Assembly: GCA_002409785.1 (NCBI GenBank)
Contig: DHOX01000036.1
Coordinates: 10,445 to 30,668 of the forward strand
DNA from: Prevotella sp. UBA5379
GTDB taxonomy: Bacteria; Bacteroidota; Bacteroidia; Bacteroidales; Bacteroidaceae
Reading direction: 5' to 3'
Length of the DNA: 20,224 nucleotides
The notes under the pieces were generated by a model. The model was not told where the DNA came from. It did no database searches and saw only the letters and a list, made by a program, of their open reading frames with translations. Below, piece by piece: positions 14,690-20,224 of this stretch (position 1 is its first letter; every line of letters starts with the position of its first letter). A program made the translations under genes and the position numbers.

Positions 14690-15841
14690 CTATGCTTTCG
14701 TTGCCAAATAATTACGGGCAGGGTTCGCATACATGGTAAGCATGCGCTCACGAAGATAAACGACATCCTTATTCGGCAGATCTATCTTTGCCAGTTTTTT
14801 GTTCAAATAATCATCAAAAGCCTCTTTCTGCTCTGCTGTATAATGCGAAGCATAAACATCATTGCCTTCATATTCATCCAACGCAATGTAATTATCAGGA
14901 TAAAGCATATAACGGCTGTGGATCTCCTGGTCAATATGCATAGCAATCTTTATGAGTAAGTCCATCCTCTTCATCTTGGGATCAAGTGTCTTGAGATAGT
15001 CATCCAGGCACGGAGCAGCATGATAATGAATATGCCCCTTATACCCCAGGATACCTGTTTTCATGCTGATAATATCATCATCATCCCCTTTCTGCCATCC
15101 CTCCTGATCCCTTTTCTGCTGGAATTCCTTAGCTTTCAGGAAATCGCAAGGATCATATTCGTACGAAATGGAAAGAGGAACAATATGTAAATCGATCAGA
15201 CTGTCAATGATCGTCCCTTCACCACCCATAGCCATCATCTTCAGTACGGCCTCCTGGGTACAATCATTGGAGTCTTTGGCACGCCCTTCACGCTGTGCGA
15301 TCCAGACACTCTGATGTTTCTGGTTAATGACAAAATGCATGTACTTGGACAATTCCTTACTTGACTGTAACCGCTCACGCGCCATCAGGCCACGACGCAC
15401 AATGAATGATTTGTTGACACGGACAATGTCCTGAACCCACGGCAGGTTCAGCAGATTATCACCAATGGCAATCTCACAGGTAGTAGGGAAGCCTTCATCC
15501 AGCAACAACTTGTCCAGAAGAGCTGCATCCAACACGATATCACGATGATTGCTTATAAAAGTATAACAACGGCTGTTATCCACTTCAGAGGTATCCATCT
15601 CACAGCCGGTGCTTGTGTCCGTCAGGAGTTTTTCCAGAAATGTATAGCAGAACGTGCGCTGAAATTCTATATTCGTCCTACACGTGCGCATCTTTTCTGC
15701 TATTTTCTCAAAAGGCACATCGGGATACAAGAACTTGACAACAGCCTGAAACTGTTTGTTAATGATTAACCTTTCATACACTGCCGGTAATTCTTCCGGC
15801 TCAAAAGGCCGTATATCATCGAATTCAGAAGGTACATTCAT
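14690..15841 (-). CDS. Glycerolipid (1-acylglycerol-3-phosphate / glycerol-3-phosphate) acyltransferase-like protein
   Basis: A 383-residue protein with the four blocks of the LPLAT acyltransferase domain. Block I is FISNHRDIVLD at 95-105; block II is NKSFIVRRG around 143-151; block III is QREGRAKDSND at 183-193; block IV is HIVPLSISYE at 219-228. No membrane helix is obvious, so it is likely peripheral. Block I spaces the histidine and the second aspartate as H-x5-D (His99, Asp105) rather than the usual H-x4-D of PlsC/PlsB, with an additional Asp at 101. The residues after 230 form a C-terminal region of about 150 residues not part of the catalytic core. It follows the DeoR-type repressor by 36 bases on the same strand, opposite glpABC, so it may acylate glycerol 3-phosphate or its lyso product. 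Exact substrate is uncertain. Confidence 0.85.
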   Translation of the reverse strand: MNVPSEFDDIRPFEPEELPAVYERLIINKQFQAVVKFLYPDVPFEKIAEKMRTCRTNIEFQRTFCYTFLEKLLTDTSTGCEMDTSEVDNSRCYTFISNHRDIVLDAALLDKLLLDEGFPTTCEIAIGDNLLNLPWVQDIVRVNKSFIVRRGLMARERLQSSKELSKYMHFVINQKHQSVWIAQREGRAKDSNDCTQEAVLKMMAMGGEGTIIDSLIDLHIVPLSISYEYDPCDFLKAKEFQQKRDQEGWQKGDDDDIISMKTGILGYKGHIHYHAAPCLDDYLKTLDPKMKRMDLLIKIAMHIDQEIHSRYMLYPDNYIALDEYEGNDVYASHYTAEQKEAFDDYLNKKLAKIDLPNKDVVYLRERMLTMYANPARNYLATKA

Positions 15842-15877
15842 AGTGAAATAAAATGTTAAAATATTATGTAAGGGGAT

Positions 15878-16690
15878 TTAAATGTTTTTTGTTTCCAGAT
15901 CTGTTTCAGGCTTTGCAATAATCAAATCAATGCCTAATCCTTCGATCTTTTCTTTCTGAGAAGGTGCGATATGAGAATCTGTTATGATCATATCTATATC
16001 ATCAATATTGCCTATCTTGGCAAAGCCACGACGGCCGAATTTTGAGGAATCTGCAAGCACAATGGTCTTTTGCGCAGAATCTATCATTTTCTGATTGAGC
16101 TTTGCCTCACCCATATTTGTCGTCGTAAATCCACACTCAACATCAATGCCATCCACTCCGATAAATAATTTACTGAAGAAACAATCCTTTAAGAAAGACT
16201 CGCTGTAAGAACCTATTACGGAGAGACTGCTATGCCGGAGATTGCCACCTAACTGGATGACATCAATGTCTTCATTGGTAGCCAGAGTTTCAGATACAGG
16301 CAGAGAAGCAGAAACGACAGTCAGACGATGAACAGGTTTGATGCTTCTTGCAAAAGCCTGGACAGTCGTCCCCGAAGCAATGATAATAGAATCATCCTTT
16401 GTAATTAGCCGGGCAGCCTCACGGCCTATACAATATTTTTCTTCTTGGTAAATTTTCCCTTTTTCACTGATCGAGCGGTTATTTGCAAAAGGATTGATCA
16501 TAATAGCCTTACCATGACTCCGGTAAAGTTTCCCTTTTTTTTCCAATTCCGTAAGGTCTTTACGTATCGTTACAGTAGAAACATCCAGTGTTAAAGCCAT
16601 ATCGGAAACGAGCAGAGACCCCTGTTTCATCAATTGGCTCAGTATTAGACTTTGCCTATCTTCTTTAGTCATATTATGATTCATTTGCAT
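15878..16690 (-). CDS. DeoR/GlpR-family transcriptional repressor
   Basis: A 270-residue regulator of normal DeoR length. The N-terminal winged helix shows KEDRQSLILSQLMKQG, LLVSDMALTLDVSTVTIRKDL (27-46) and ELEKKGKLYRSHGKA (48-62), the family signature for DNA binding. The C-terminal DeoRC sensor domain has the sugar-phosphate loop IASGTTVQAFA at 104-114, IQLGGNLRHSS at 145-155, FIGVDGID at 176-183 and VLADSSKFGRRG at 211-222. The effector is likely a phosphorylated sugar or polyol. Because it is divergent from glpABC, glycerol 3-phosphate is the natural inference, making it a GlpR analogue. Two nearby downstream in-frame ATGs (residues 3 and 7) are alternative starts. The acyltransferase gene follows on the same strand and is probably co-transcribed. 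Confidence 0.92.
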   Translation of the reverse strand: MQMNHNMTKEDRQSLILSQLMKQGSLLVSDMALTLDVSTVTIRKDLTELEKKGKLYRSHGKAIMINPFANNRSISEKGKIYQEEKYCIGREAARLITKDDSIIIASGTTVQAFARSIKPVHRLTVVSASLPVSETLATNEDIDVIQLGGNLRHSSLSVIGSYSESFLKDCFFSKLFIGVDGIDVECGFTTTNMGEAKLNQKMIDSAQKTIVLADSSKFGRRGFAKIGNIDDIDMIITDSHIAPSQKEKIEGLGIDLIIAKPETDLETKNI

Positions 16691-16751
16691 CTGTCATTGC
16701 CAAATCACAATACAGGATCAGGCAAAGTAAGAACTTTATCAAACCTCCGAA

Positions 16752-16788
16752 ATGACATAGAAATAACCGCCCTGCGGTATCTTGTCAT
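16752..16788. promoter_or_regulatory. Nested inverted repeat in the leader of the repressor gene
   Basis: An outer pair ATGACA (16752-16757)/TGTCAT (16783-16788) encloses an inner pair ACCGC (16766-16770)/GCGGT (16774-16778) with loop CCT. It sits between the repressor start codon (16690) and the reverse-strand -7 element, so it would be in the mRNA leader. It could be an RNA hairpin with an internal loop or a protein site. Confidence 0.4.
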
Positions 16789-16809
16789 CGTTTCAAAGTT
16801 CATCAATTA

Positions 16810-16817
16810 CAAAATTA
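16810..16817 (-). promoter_or_regulatory. Candidate -7 element for the repressor/acyltransferase operon
   Basis: CAAAATTA on the + strand reads TAATTTTG on the - strand, an exact TAnnTTTG match. No clear -33 TTTG is seen on that strand 20 bases further out. The leader would be about 110-115 bases. Confidence 0.4.
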
Positions 16818-17007
16818 GCCTTTTTTTTAGTGACTAAATAAGAAGTATGTTTTTTTAACCTTATATTTAACAAATATTCTTATTAAAATAGGAGAAACCC
16901 ATAAAAAAGACTGATTTGCGTCATACATTCCCGTTAAGAAGAAGTAGTATTGTTCCATATAAGAACATTTCTCTTTATTTATTCGATATAACTTATTAAT
17001 AACCGTA

Positions 17008-17039
17008 TAATTTGGCAAATTAAAGTTAATTAATTTGGC
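17008..17039. promoter_or_regulatory. Operator-like repeats overlapping the glpA -33 box
   Basis: TAATTTGGC occurs twice as a direct repeat (17008-17016 and 17031-17039). Between them CAAATTAA (17016-17023) and TTAATTTG (17030-17037) form an 8-base perfect inverted repeat with spacer AGTTAA. The right arm contains the -33 TTTG of the promoter, which is a natural place for a DeoR/GlpR-type repressor to bind. Confidence 0.5.
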
Positions 17040-17065
17040 GATAAAGGAAAATGAAACTATATTTG
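17034..17065 (+). promoter_or_regulatory. Bacteroides-type promoter for glpABC
   Basis: TTTG at 17034-17037 and TATATTTG at 17058-17065 are separated by exactly 20 bases, fitting the -33 TTTG / -7 TAnnTTTG rule fully. The leader to the glpA ATG would be about 125 bases. Confidence 0.7.
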
Positions 17066-17119
17066 TTTCGAAAAGAAAGATATTCACTTGCGTATTGAAG
17101 TAATATGAAGTCTGGAACT

Positions 17120-17127
17120 TATCTTTG
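17120..17127 (+). promoter_or_regulatory. Second candidate -7 element for glpABC
   Basis: TATCTTTG matches TAnnTTTG exactly, with ATTG at 17094-17097 (22-base spacing, one mismatch) as a weak -33. It would give a leader of about 60 bases. Confidence 0.4.
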
Positions 17128-17195
17128 GAAACAACTTGGAAGGCATAATCACCGCTCCGAAGCTTATCATAGACCTTAAAACTACTGACTTGGAT

Positions 17196-18824
17196 ATGAA
17201 GAATTTTACAGATAATCTTTATGATGTCATCGTCATCGGCGGAGGCATTACCGGTGTAGGAACCGCTAGGGACTGCGCAATGCGCGGCTTGAAAGTACTG
17301 CTTGTGGAAAAGCGGGACTTTACGAACGGTGCTACCGGCCGTAATCATGGTCTTCTCCACAGTGGCTCGCGGTACGCCGTCACAGACCCCGAATCGGCCA
17401 AGGAATGTATCCAGGAGAATATGATTCTCAGGAAGATCGCACGCCATTGTGTTGATCCCACAGATGGACTGTTCATTACCTTGCCTGAAGATGACCTGAA
17501 TTATCAGAAGAAATTCGTTGAAGCTTGTCATCAAGCCGGCATCAATGCAGAAATCATTGATCCTGAATATGCGAAACAGATCGAACCGGCAGTCAATCCT
17601 GACCTCATAGGAGCTGTCAGAGTCCCGGATGCTTCCATTGACCCTTTCCGGCTCTCTACAGCCAACATCATTGACGCAAAACGACATGGGTGCAGATTCC
17701 TGACTTATCACGAAGTCATTGGGTTCCTCATTGACAACGGACGCATCAAGGGAGTCAGACTCCGTAACCATAAAACGGGCGAGACTTGTGAAGTGCACTC
17801 AAAACTGACGATCAATGCTGCCGGAAGCTGGGGCTGCCTCATTGCAAAAATGGCCGGCGTAACAGTCAACATGTTTCCGGCCAAAGGATCACTCTTAATC
17901 TTCGGACACCGCGTAAACAATATGGTCATTAACCGTTGTCGTAAACCTGCTAATGCAGACATTCTTGTCCCGGACGATGCTGTCTGTGTAATCGGCACGA
18001 CAAGTGACCGGGTGCCGGTGGAAACCATCGATCATCTGAAAGTTACTCCCGAAGAAGTAAACACGCTGATCACTGAAGGCGAACAAATGGCTCCGGCATT
18101 AGCTTCTACGAGGATTCTCCGTGCTTATACTGGTGTCAGGCCGTTGGTTGCAAAAGATAACGACCCTTCCGGCAGAAGTATCAGCCGCGGTATCGTTCTC
18201 CTTGACCATGAAACGCGTGACGGATTGGCTGGGTTCATTACGATCACAGGGGGTAAGATGATGACCTACAGACGCATGGCCGAACAGGCTACCGACCTGG
18301 CCTGTAAAAAACTGGGTATCAGTAGGCGTTGTGAAACAGCAACGACTCTCCTGCCAGGATCAGAGGCTGAAAACGACCATAAGCCGGATCCTTATAACTA
18401 TACTTTCTTCGTCCAAAAAGGACGGCATGGCACGCTCACAGAAAATATTCCTCACGAGAAAATTGAAGACAGGGCGATGGTATGCGAATGTGAAGAGGTC
18501 AGCGTGGGAGAAGTGAAATATGCAGTAGACAAATTGAATACCGACAACCTGGCTAAGTTGCGTCGCCATACAAGGATGGGAATGGGAACATGCCAGAGTG
18601 AGCTCTGCGCCTGCAGGGCAGCAAACGTTCTCTGTCAGGTCGCAAAACTCAAGGTTGAGAAAAGTGAACAAGATCTGGCTAACTTTATTGCCGAGCGTTG
18701 GAAAGGAATGTATCCGGTAGCTTGGGGAGAGACGTTGAAAGAAGGACAATTCATGTCACAAATCTATGAAGGACTGTGCGGATTAAACCAATTAGTTCCA
18801 AAGAAAAAGGAGGATCAGAAATGA
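17196..18824 (+). CDS. glpA: Anaerobic glycerol-3-phosphate dehydrogenase, subunit A
   Basis: A 542-residue FAD enzyme that oxidises sn-glycerol 3-phosphate to DHAP and passes electrons through GlpB/GlpC to the quinone pool at the inner membrane. The dinucleotide site is VIVIGGGITGVGTARD at 11-26, followed by VEKRDFTNGATGRNHGLLHSG (37-57). The substrate-domain segments LRAYTGVRPL and ITGGKMMTYRRMAEQ are typical of GlpA/GlpD. The C-terminus has the BFD-like iron-sulfur motif with Cys430, Cys432, Cys466 and Cys471 (CECEEVS ... GTCQSELC), which separates GlpA from aerobic GlpD. The ATG at 17196 is preferred over an in-frame ATG at 17136 because the family begins just before YDVIVIGGG and the extension would overlap the second promoter element's transcription start. 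The stop overlaps the glpB ATG (ATGA). Likely controlled by the divergent DeoR-type protein. Confidence 0.95.
   Translation: MKNFTDNLYDVIVIGGGITGVGTARDCAMRGLKVLLVEKRDFTNGATGRNHGLLHSGSRYAVTDPESAKECIQENMILRKIARHCVDPTDGLFITLPEDDLNYQKKFVEACHQAGINAEIIDPEYAKQIEPAVNPDLIGAVRVPDASIDPFRLSTANIIDAKRHGCRFLTYHEVIGFLIDNGRIKGVRLRNHKTGETCEVHSKLTINAAGSWGCLIAKMAGVTVNMFPAKGSLLIFGHRVNNMVINRCRKPANADILVPDDAVCVIGTTSDRVPVETIDHLKVTPEEVNTLITEGEQMAPALASTRILRAYTGVRPLVAKDNDPSGRSISRGIVLLDHETRDGLAGFITITGGKMMTYRRMAEQATDLACKKLGISRRCETATTLLPGSEAENDHKPDPYNYTFFVQKGRHGTLTENIPHEKIEDRAMVCECEEVSVGEVKYAVDKLNTDNLAKLRRHTRMGMGTCQSELCACRAANVLCQVAKLKVEKSEQDLANFIAERWKGMYPVAWGETLKEGQFMSQIYEGLCGLNQLVPKKKEDQK
18807..18813 (+). promoter_or_regulatory. 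Strong ribosome binding site for glpB
   Basis: AAGGAGG lies inside the last codons of glpA, 7 bases before the glpB ATG. It settles the glpB start and is stronger than the leader of any other gene in the window, where such sites are weak or absent. Confidence 0.8.
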
Positions 18825-20068
18825 AATATGATACTATCATCATCGGGGGAGGACTCAGTGGACTTGCCTGTGGAATCTCGCTGGCAAGTAAAGGACAGAA
18901 AGTCATGATCGCCGCCGCTGGTCAGAGTAGTCTGCATTTTAACTCTGGCTCTTTTGATCTTCTGGGTTACGATGAACAGGGTAACGTCATTGACAACCCG
19001 CTAGAGGCTGTCAAACAACTCGGCCCGGAGCACCCTTACTCCAAAATAGGGGCCGCACAATTGAATATCCTTGCGAATCAAGCTCAGGAGCTTTTGAATA
19101 CTGCCGGAATCAGAGTCAAAGGGCAAACTGGAAGAAATCATTTCCGCCTCTCCCCTATTGGCGTTGCAAAACCTACATGGCTGACCATAGAAAACATGAT
19201 CTCTCTTGAAACACCGGATCAGTTTCCACAACAGGAAGTCATCGTAGCAAATATCCGTGGGTTTCTGGATTTTCCGGTAGAATTTCTGATTGATAACCTG
19301 GAGAAGAAAGGCATCAAAGCCTTACTGAAAACCTTTACAACACCAGAACTTGAATATGCGAGGGAAAATCCTTCAGAAATGAGGGCCACCAATATTGCAA
19401 AAGTACTGGATGATGAAACGAATATCAAAAAAATCGCTGACGAAATCAACCATATCAGCCAAGCACAGGATCTGGTCATCTTGCCGGCAGTCCTGGGCAT
19501 CGCCAATCTCTCTGCTGTAAACCTCTTGAGAAAATACGTTCATGCACAGATCACTTTCGCGGCGACCATGCCACCATCTGTTCCGGGAGTATTGATTCAG
19601 ACCAGACTCCGTCAGTATTTCCAGTCCATGGGAGGAATGTTCCTTGAGCAAAACAAAGTGGTAAGAGGTGATTTCTCTGACGATAAACTCAACAGTGTGT
19701 ATACAGAAAACCTGCAGGACGAGCCCCTTCAGGCAAGTGATTTTGTACTCGCCACCGGATCATTCTTCAGTGGAGACCTGAACACAAATTATAAAAAAGT
19801 ATTCGAAACACTTTTTGACCTTGATGTAGACGGTTCTGAGGACCGAACGCAATGGGCTGAAGAGAATATCTTCAAGGCTCAACCGTATATGAAATATGGT
19901 GTCAGAACGGGCTCCGACTTCACTGTCCGGAAAAATGGCAAGAAGGTCAACAACCTGTATGCTGCCGGACTGGTTCTCAATGGTCATAATACCGTCAAGT
20001 CTGCCGATGGAGAAGGGGTCTCCCTTCTCACTGGTTTACAAGTAGCCGAAAACATTCTAAAGAAGTAA
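18821..20068 (+). CDS. glpB: Anaerobic glycerol-3-phosphate dehydrogenase, subunit B
   Basis: A 415-residue flavoprotein subunit of the GlpABC complex. It opens with the nucleotide-binding motif YDTIIIGGGLSGLACGISLASKG and has FNSGSFDLLGY shortly after, the GlpB pattern. The C-terminal part includes FVLATGSFFSGDL and YAAGLVLNGHNTVKSADGEGVSLLTG, which close the FAD-binding domain. The start at 18821 is chosen over 18776 because it has an unusually strong Shine-Dalgarno, AAGGAGG at 18807-18813 with 7-base spacing, and because glpA ends in the overlapping ATGA. The overlap implies translational coupling with glpA. glpC follows after 4 bases. Confidence 0.94.
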   Translation: MKYDTIIIGGGLSGLACGISLASKGQKVMIAAAGQSSLHFNSGSFDLLGYDEQGNVIDNPLEAVKQLGPEHPYSKIGAAQLNILANQAQELLNTAGIRVKGQTGRNHFRLSPIGVAKPTWLTIENMISLETPDQFPQQEVIVANIRGFLDFPVEFLIDNLEKKGIKALLKTFTTPELEYARENPSEMRATNIAKVLDDETNIKKIADEINHISQAQDLVILPAVLGIANLSAVNLLRKYVHAQITFAATMPPSVPGVLIQTRLRQYFQSMGGMFLEQNKVVRGDFSDDKLNSVYTENLQDEPLQASDFVLATGSFFSGDLNTNYKKVFETLFDLDVDGSEDRTQWAEENIFKAQPYMKYGVRTGSDFTVRKNGKKVNNLYAAGLVLNGHNTVKSADGEGVSLLTGLQVAENILKK

Positions 20069-20072
20069 GGTC

Positions 20073-20224
20073 ATGTCAGAAAAAACTCAAATAAAAAACA
20101 TAAGTGCACACGACTTTGAGAAATGTCTCAAATGTACGATCTGTACGGTCTATTGTCCGGTAGCAGCAGTAGAGCCAAAGTACCGTGGTCCTAAAGAGGA
20201 TGGCCCTGACACAGAACGCTACCG
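20073..20224 (+). CDS. glpC: Anaerobic glycerol-3-phosphate dehydrogenase, subunit C, N-terminal fragment
   Basis: The first 50 codons are visible before the window ends. GlpC is the membrane-associated iron-sulfur subunit that anchors GlpAB and transfers electrons to menaquinone. The fragment shows the first ferredoxin-type cluster motif CLKCTICTVYCPVAAV with Cys18, Cys21, Cys24, Cys28 and Pro29. A second such motif and the CCG/heterodisulfide-reductase-like domains would be expected downstream. Position right after glpB, 4 bases from its stop, confirms the assignment. Confidence 0.92.
   Translation, partial: MSEKTQIKNISAHDFEKCLKCTICTVYCPVAAVEPKYRGPKEDGPDTERY

Larger units (their letters stand above)
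16691..17195. promoter_or_regulatory. Divergent control region between the DeoR-type repressor and glpABC
   Basis: These 505 AT-rich bases hold promoters in both directions and several symmetrical sequences listed separately: a composite inverted repeat at 16752-16788, a reverse-strand -7 element at 16810-16817, a promoter with operator-like repeat at 17008-17065 and a second -7 element at 17120-17127. No convincing gene is present. An open frame on the - strand that crosses this region into glpA looks like an antisense shadow. Confidence 0.7.

Noticed and set aside
14639..14959. 106-codon plus-strand open frame starting in the terminator hairpin
   Set aside because: Mostly antisense to the acyltransferase gene, and its start codon is inside the hairpin loop.
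17136..17195. N-terminal extension of GlpA from ATG 17136
   Set aside because: The FAD motif normally begins within about 10 residues of the start, which ATG 17196 satisfies.
16827..17798. 323-codon open frame on the minus strand spanning the glp control region and the start of glpA
   Set aside because: More than half is antisense to clearly coding glpA, the product has no recognisable domain and the rest crosses promoter sequence; it reads as a shadow frame.
1..20224. Search by eye for tRNA, rRNA, CRISPR repeats, transposase genes, long terminal repeats or toxin-antitoxin pairs
   Set aside because: None seen; no evenly spaced repeats, no cloverleaf candidates noticed and no mobile-element proteins among the coding regions.

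Overview
The window looks like chromosomal DNA from a strictly anaerobic or fermentative Bacteroidota species, most likely order Bacteroidales. Four things point there. An N-succinylornithine-type carbamoyltransferase stands in for an ordinary ArgF. Several intergenic regions carry the Bacteroides -7 promoter element TAnnTTTG. Most genes lack a strong Shine-Dalgarno sequence. An anaerobic glpABC glycerol-3-phosphate dehydrogenase is present. I see no rRNA, tRNA, CRISPR array, insertion sequence or phage gene, and no obvious sign of recent transfer. The genus cannot be fixed by eye.

Region 1 (1-6241, + strand) is a proline/arginine biosynthesis block: the 3' end of proC, an XRE-cupin regulator, an acyl-CoA synthetase, proB, proA and an argF'-type carbamoyltransferase, closed by a strong intrinsic terminator at 6279-6328. 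The regulator/synthetase pair is wedged between proC and proB, and two clear palindromes flank the regulator gene. The synthetase runs 53 bases into proB in another frame. The carbamoyltransferase has unusual residues at positions known or expected to contact the ornithine derivative.

Region 2 (6242-7877) holds a lone RidA/chorismatase-like gene with its own -7 element, followed by a 365-base AT-rich non-coding stretch that contains two promoter-like elements and several small inverted repeats.

Region 3 (7878-14545, + strand) is a compact six-gene operon: a small cysteine-bearing two-helix membrane protein, a cytoplasmic thioredoxin, a TolC-type outer membrane protein, a lipoprotein periplasmic adaptor, an RND permease and a small protein with a possible PII-like fold. 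The layout suggests a tripartite efflux pump coupled to a thiol-redox or metal function. No regulator gene is linked, but an inverted repeat lies at the likely transcription start.

Region 4 (14546-20224) is a glycerol-3-phosphate module. A DeoR/GlpR-like repressor and a glycerolipid acyltransferase lie on the minus strand, divergent from glpA-glpB-glpC on the plus strand; glpC runs off the window. Glycerol 3-phosphate can be oxidised to DHAP by GlpABC or acylated into phospholipid, so the divergent arrangement puts both fates beside one likely regulator.

Most of the content is recognisable core metabolism. The items worth a second look are the carbamoyltransferase substitutions, the thioredoxin/membrane-protein/RND operon, the palindromes around the XRE-cupin gene, the synthetase/proB overlap and the structured leaders in the glp divergent region.
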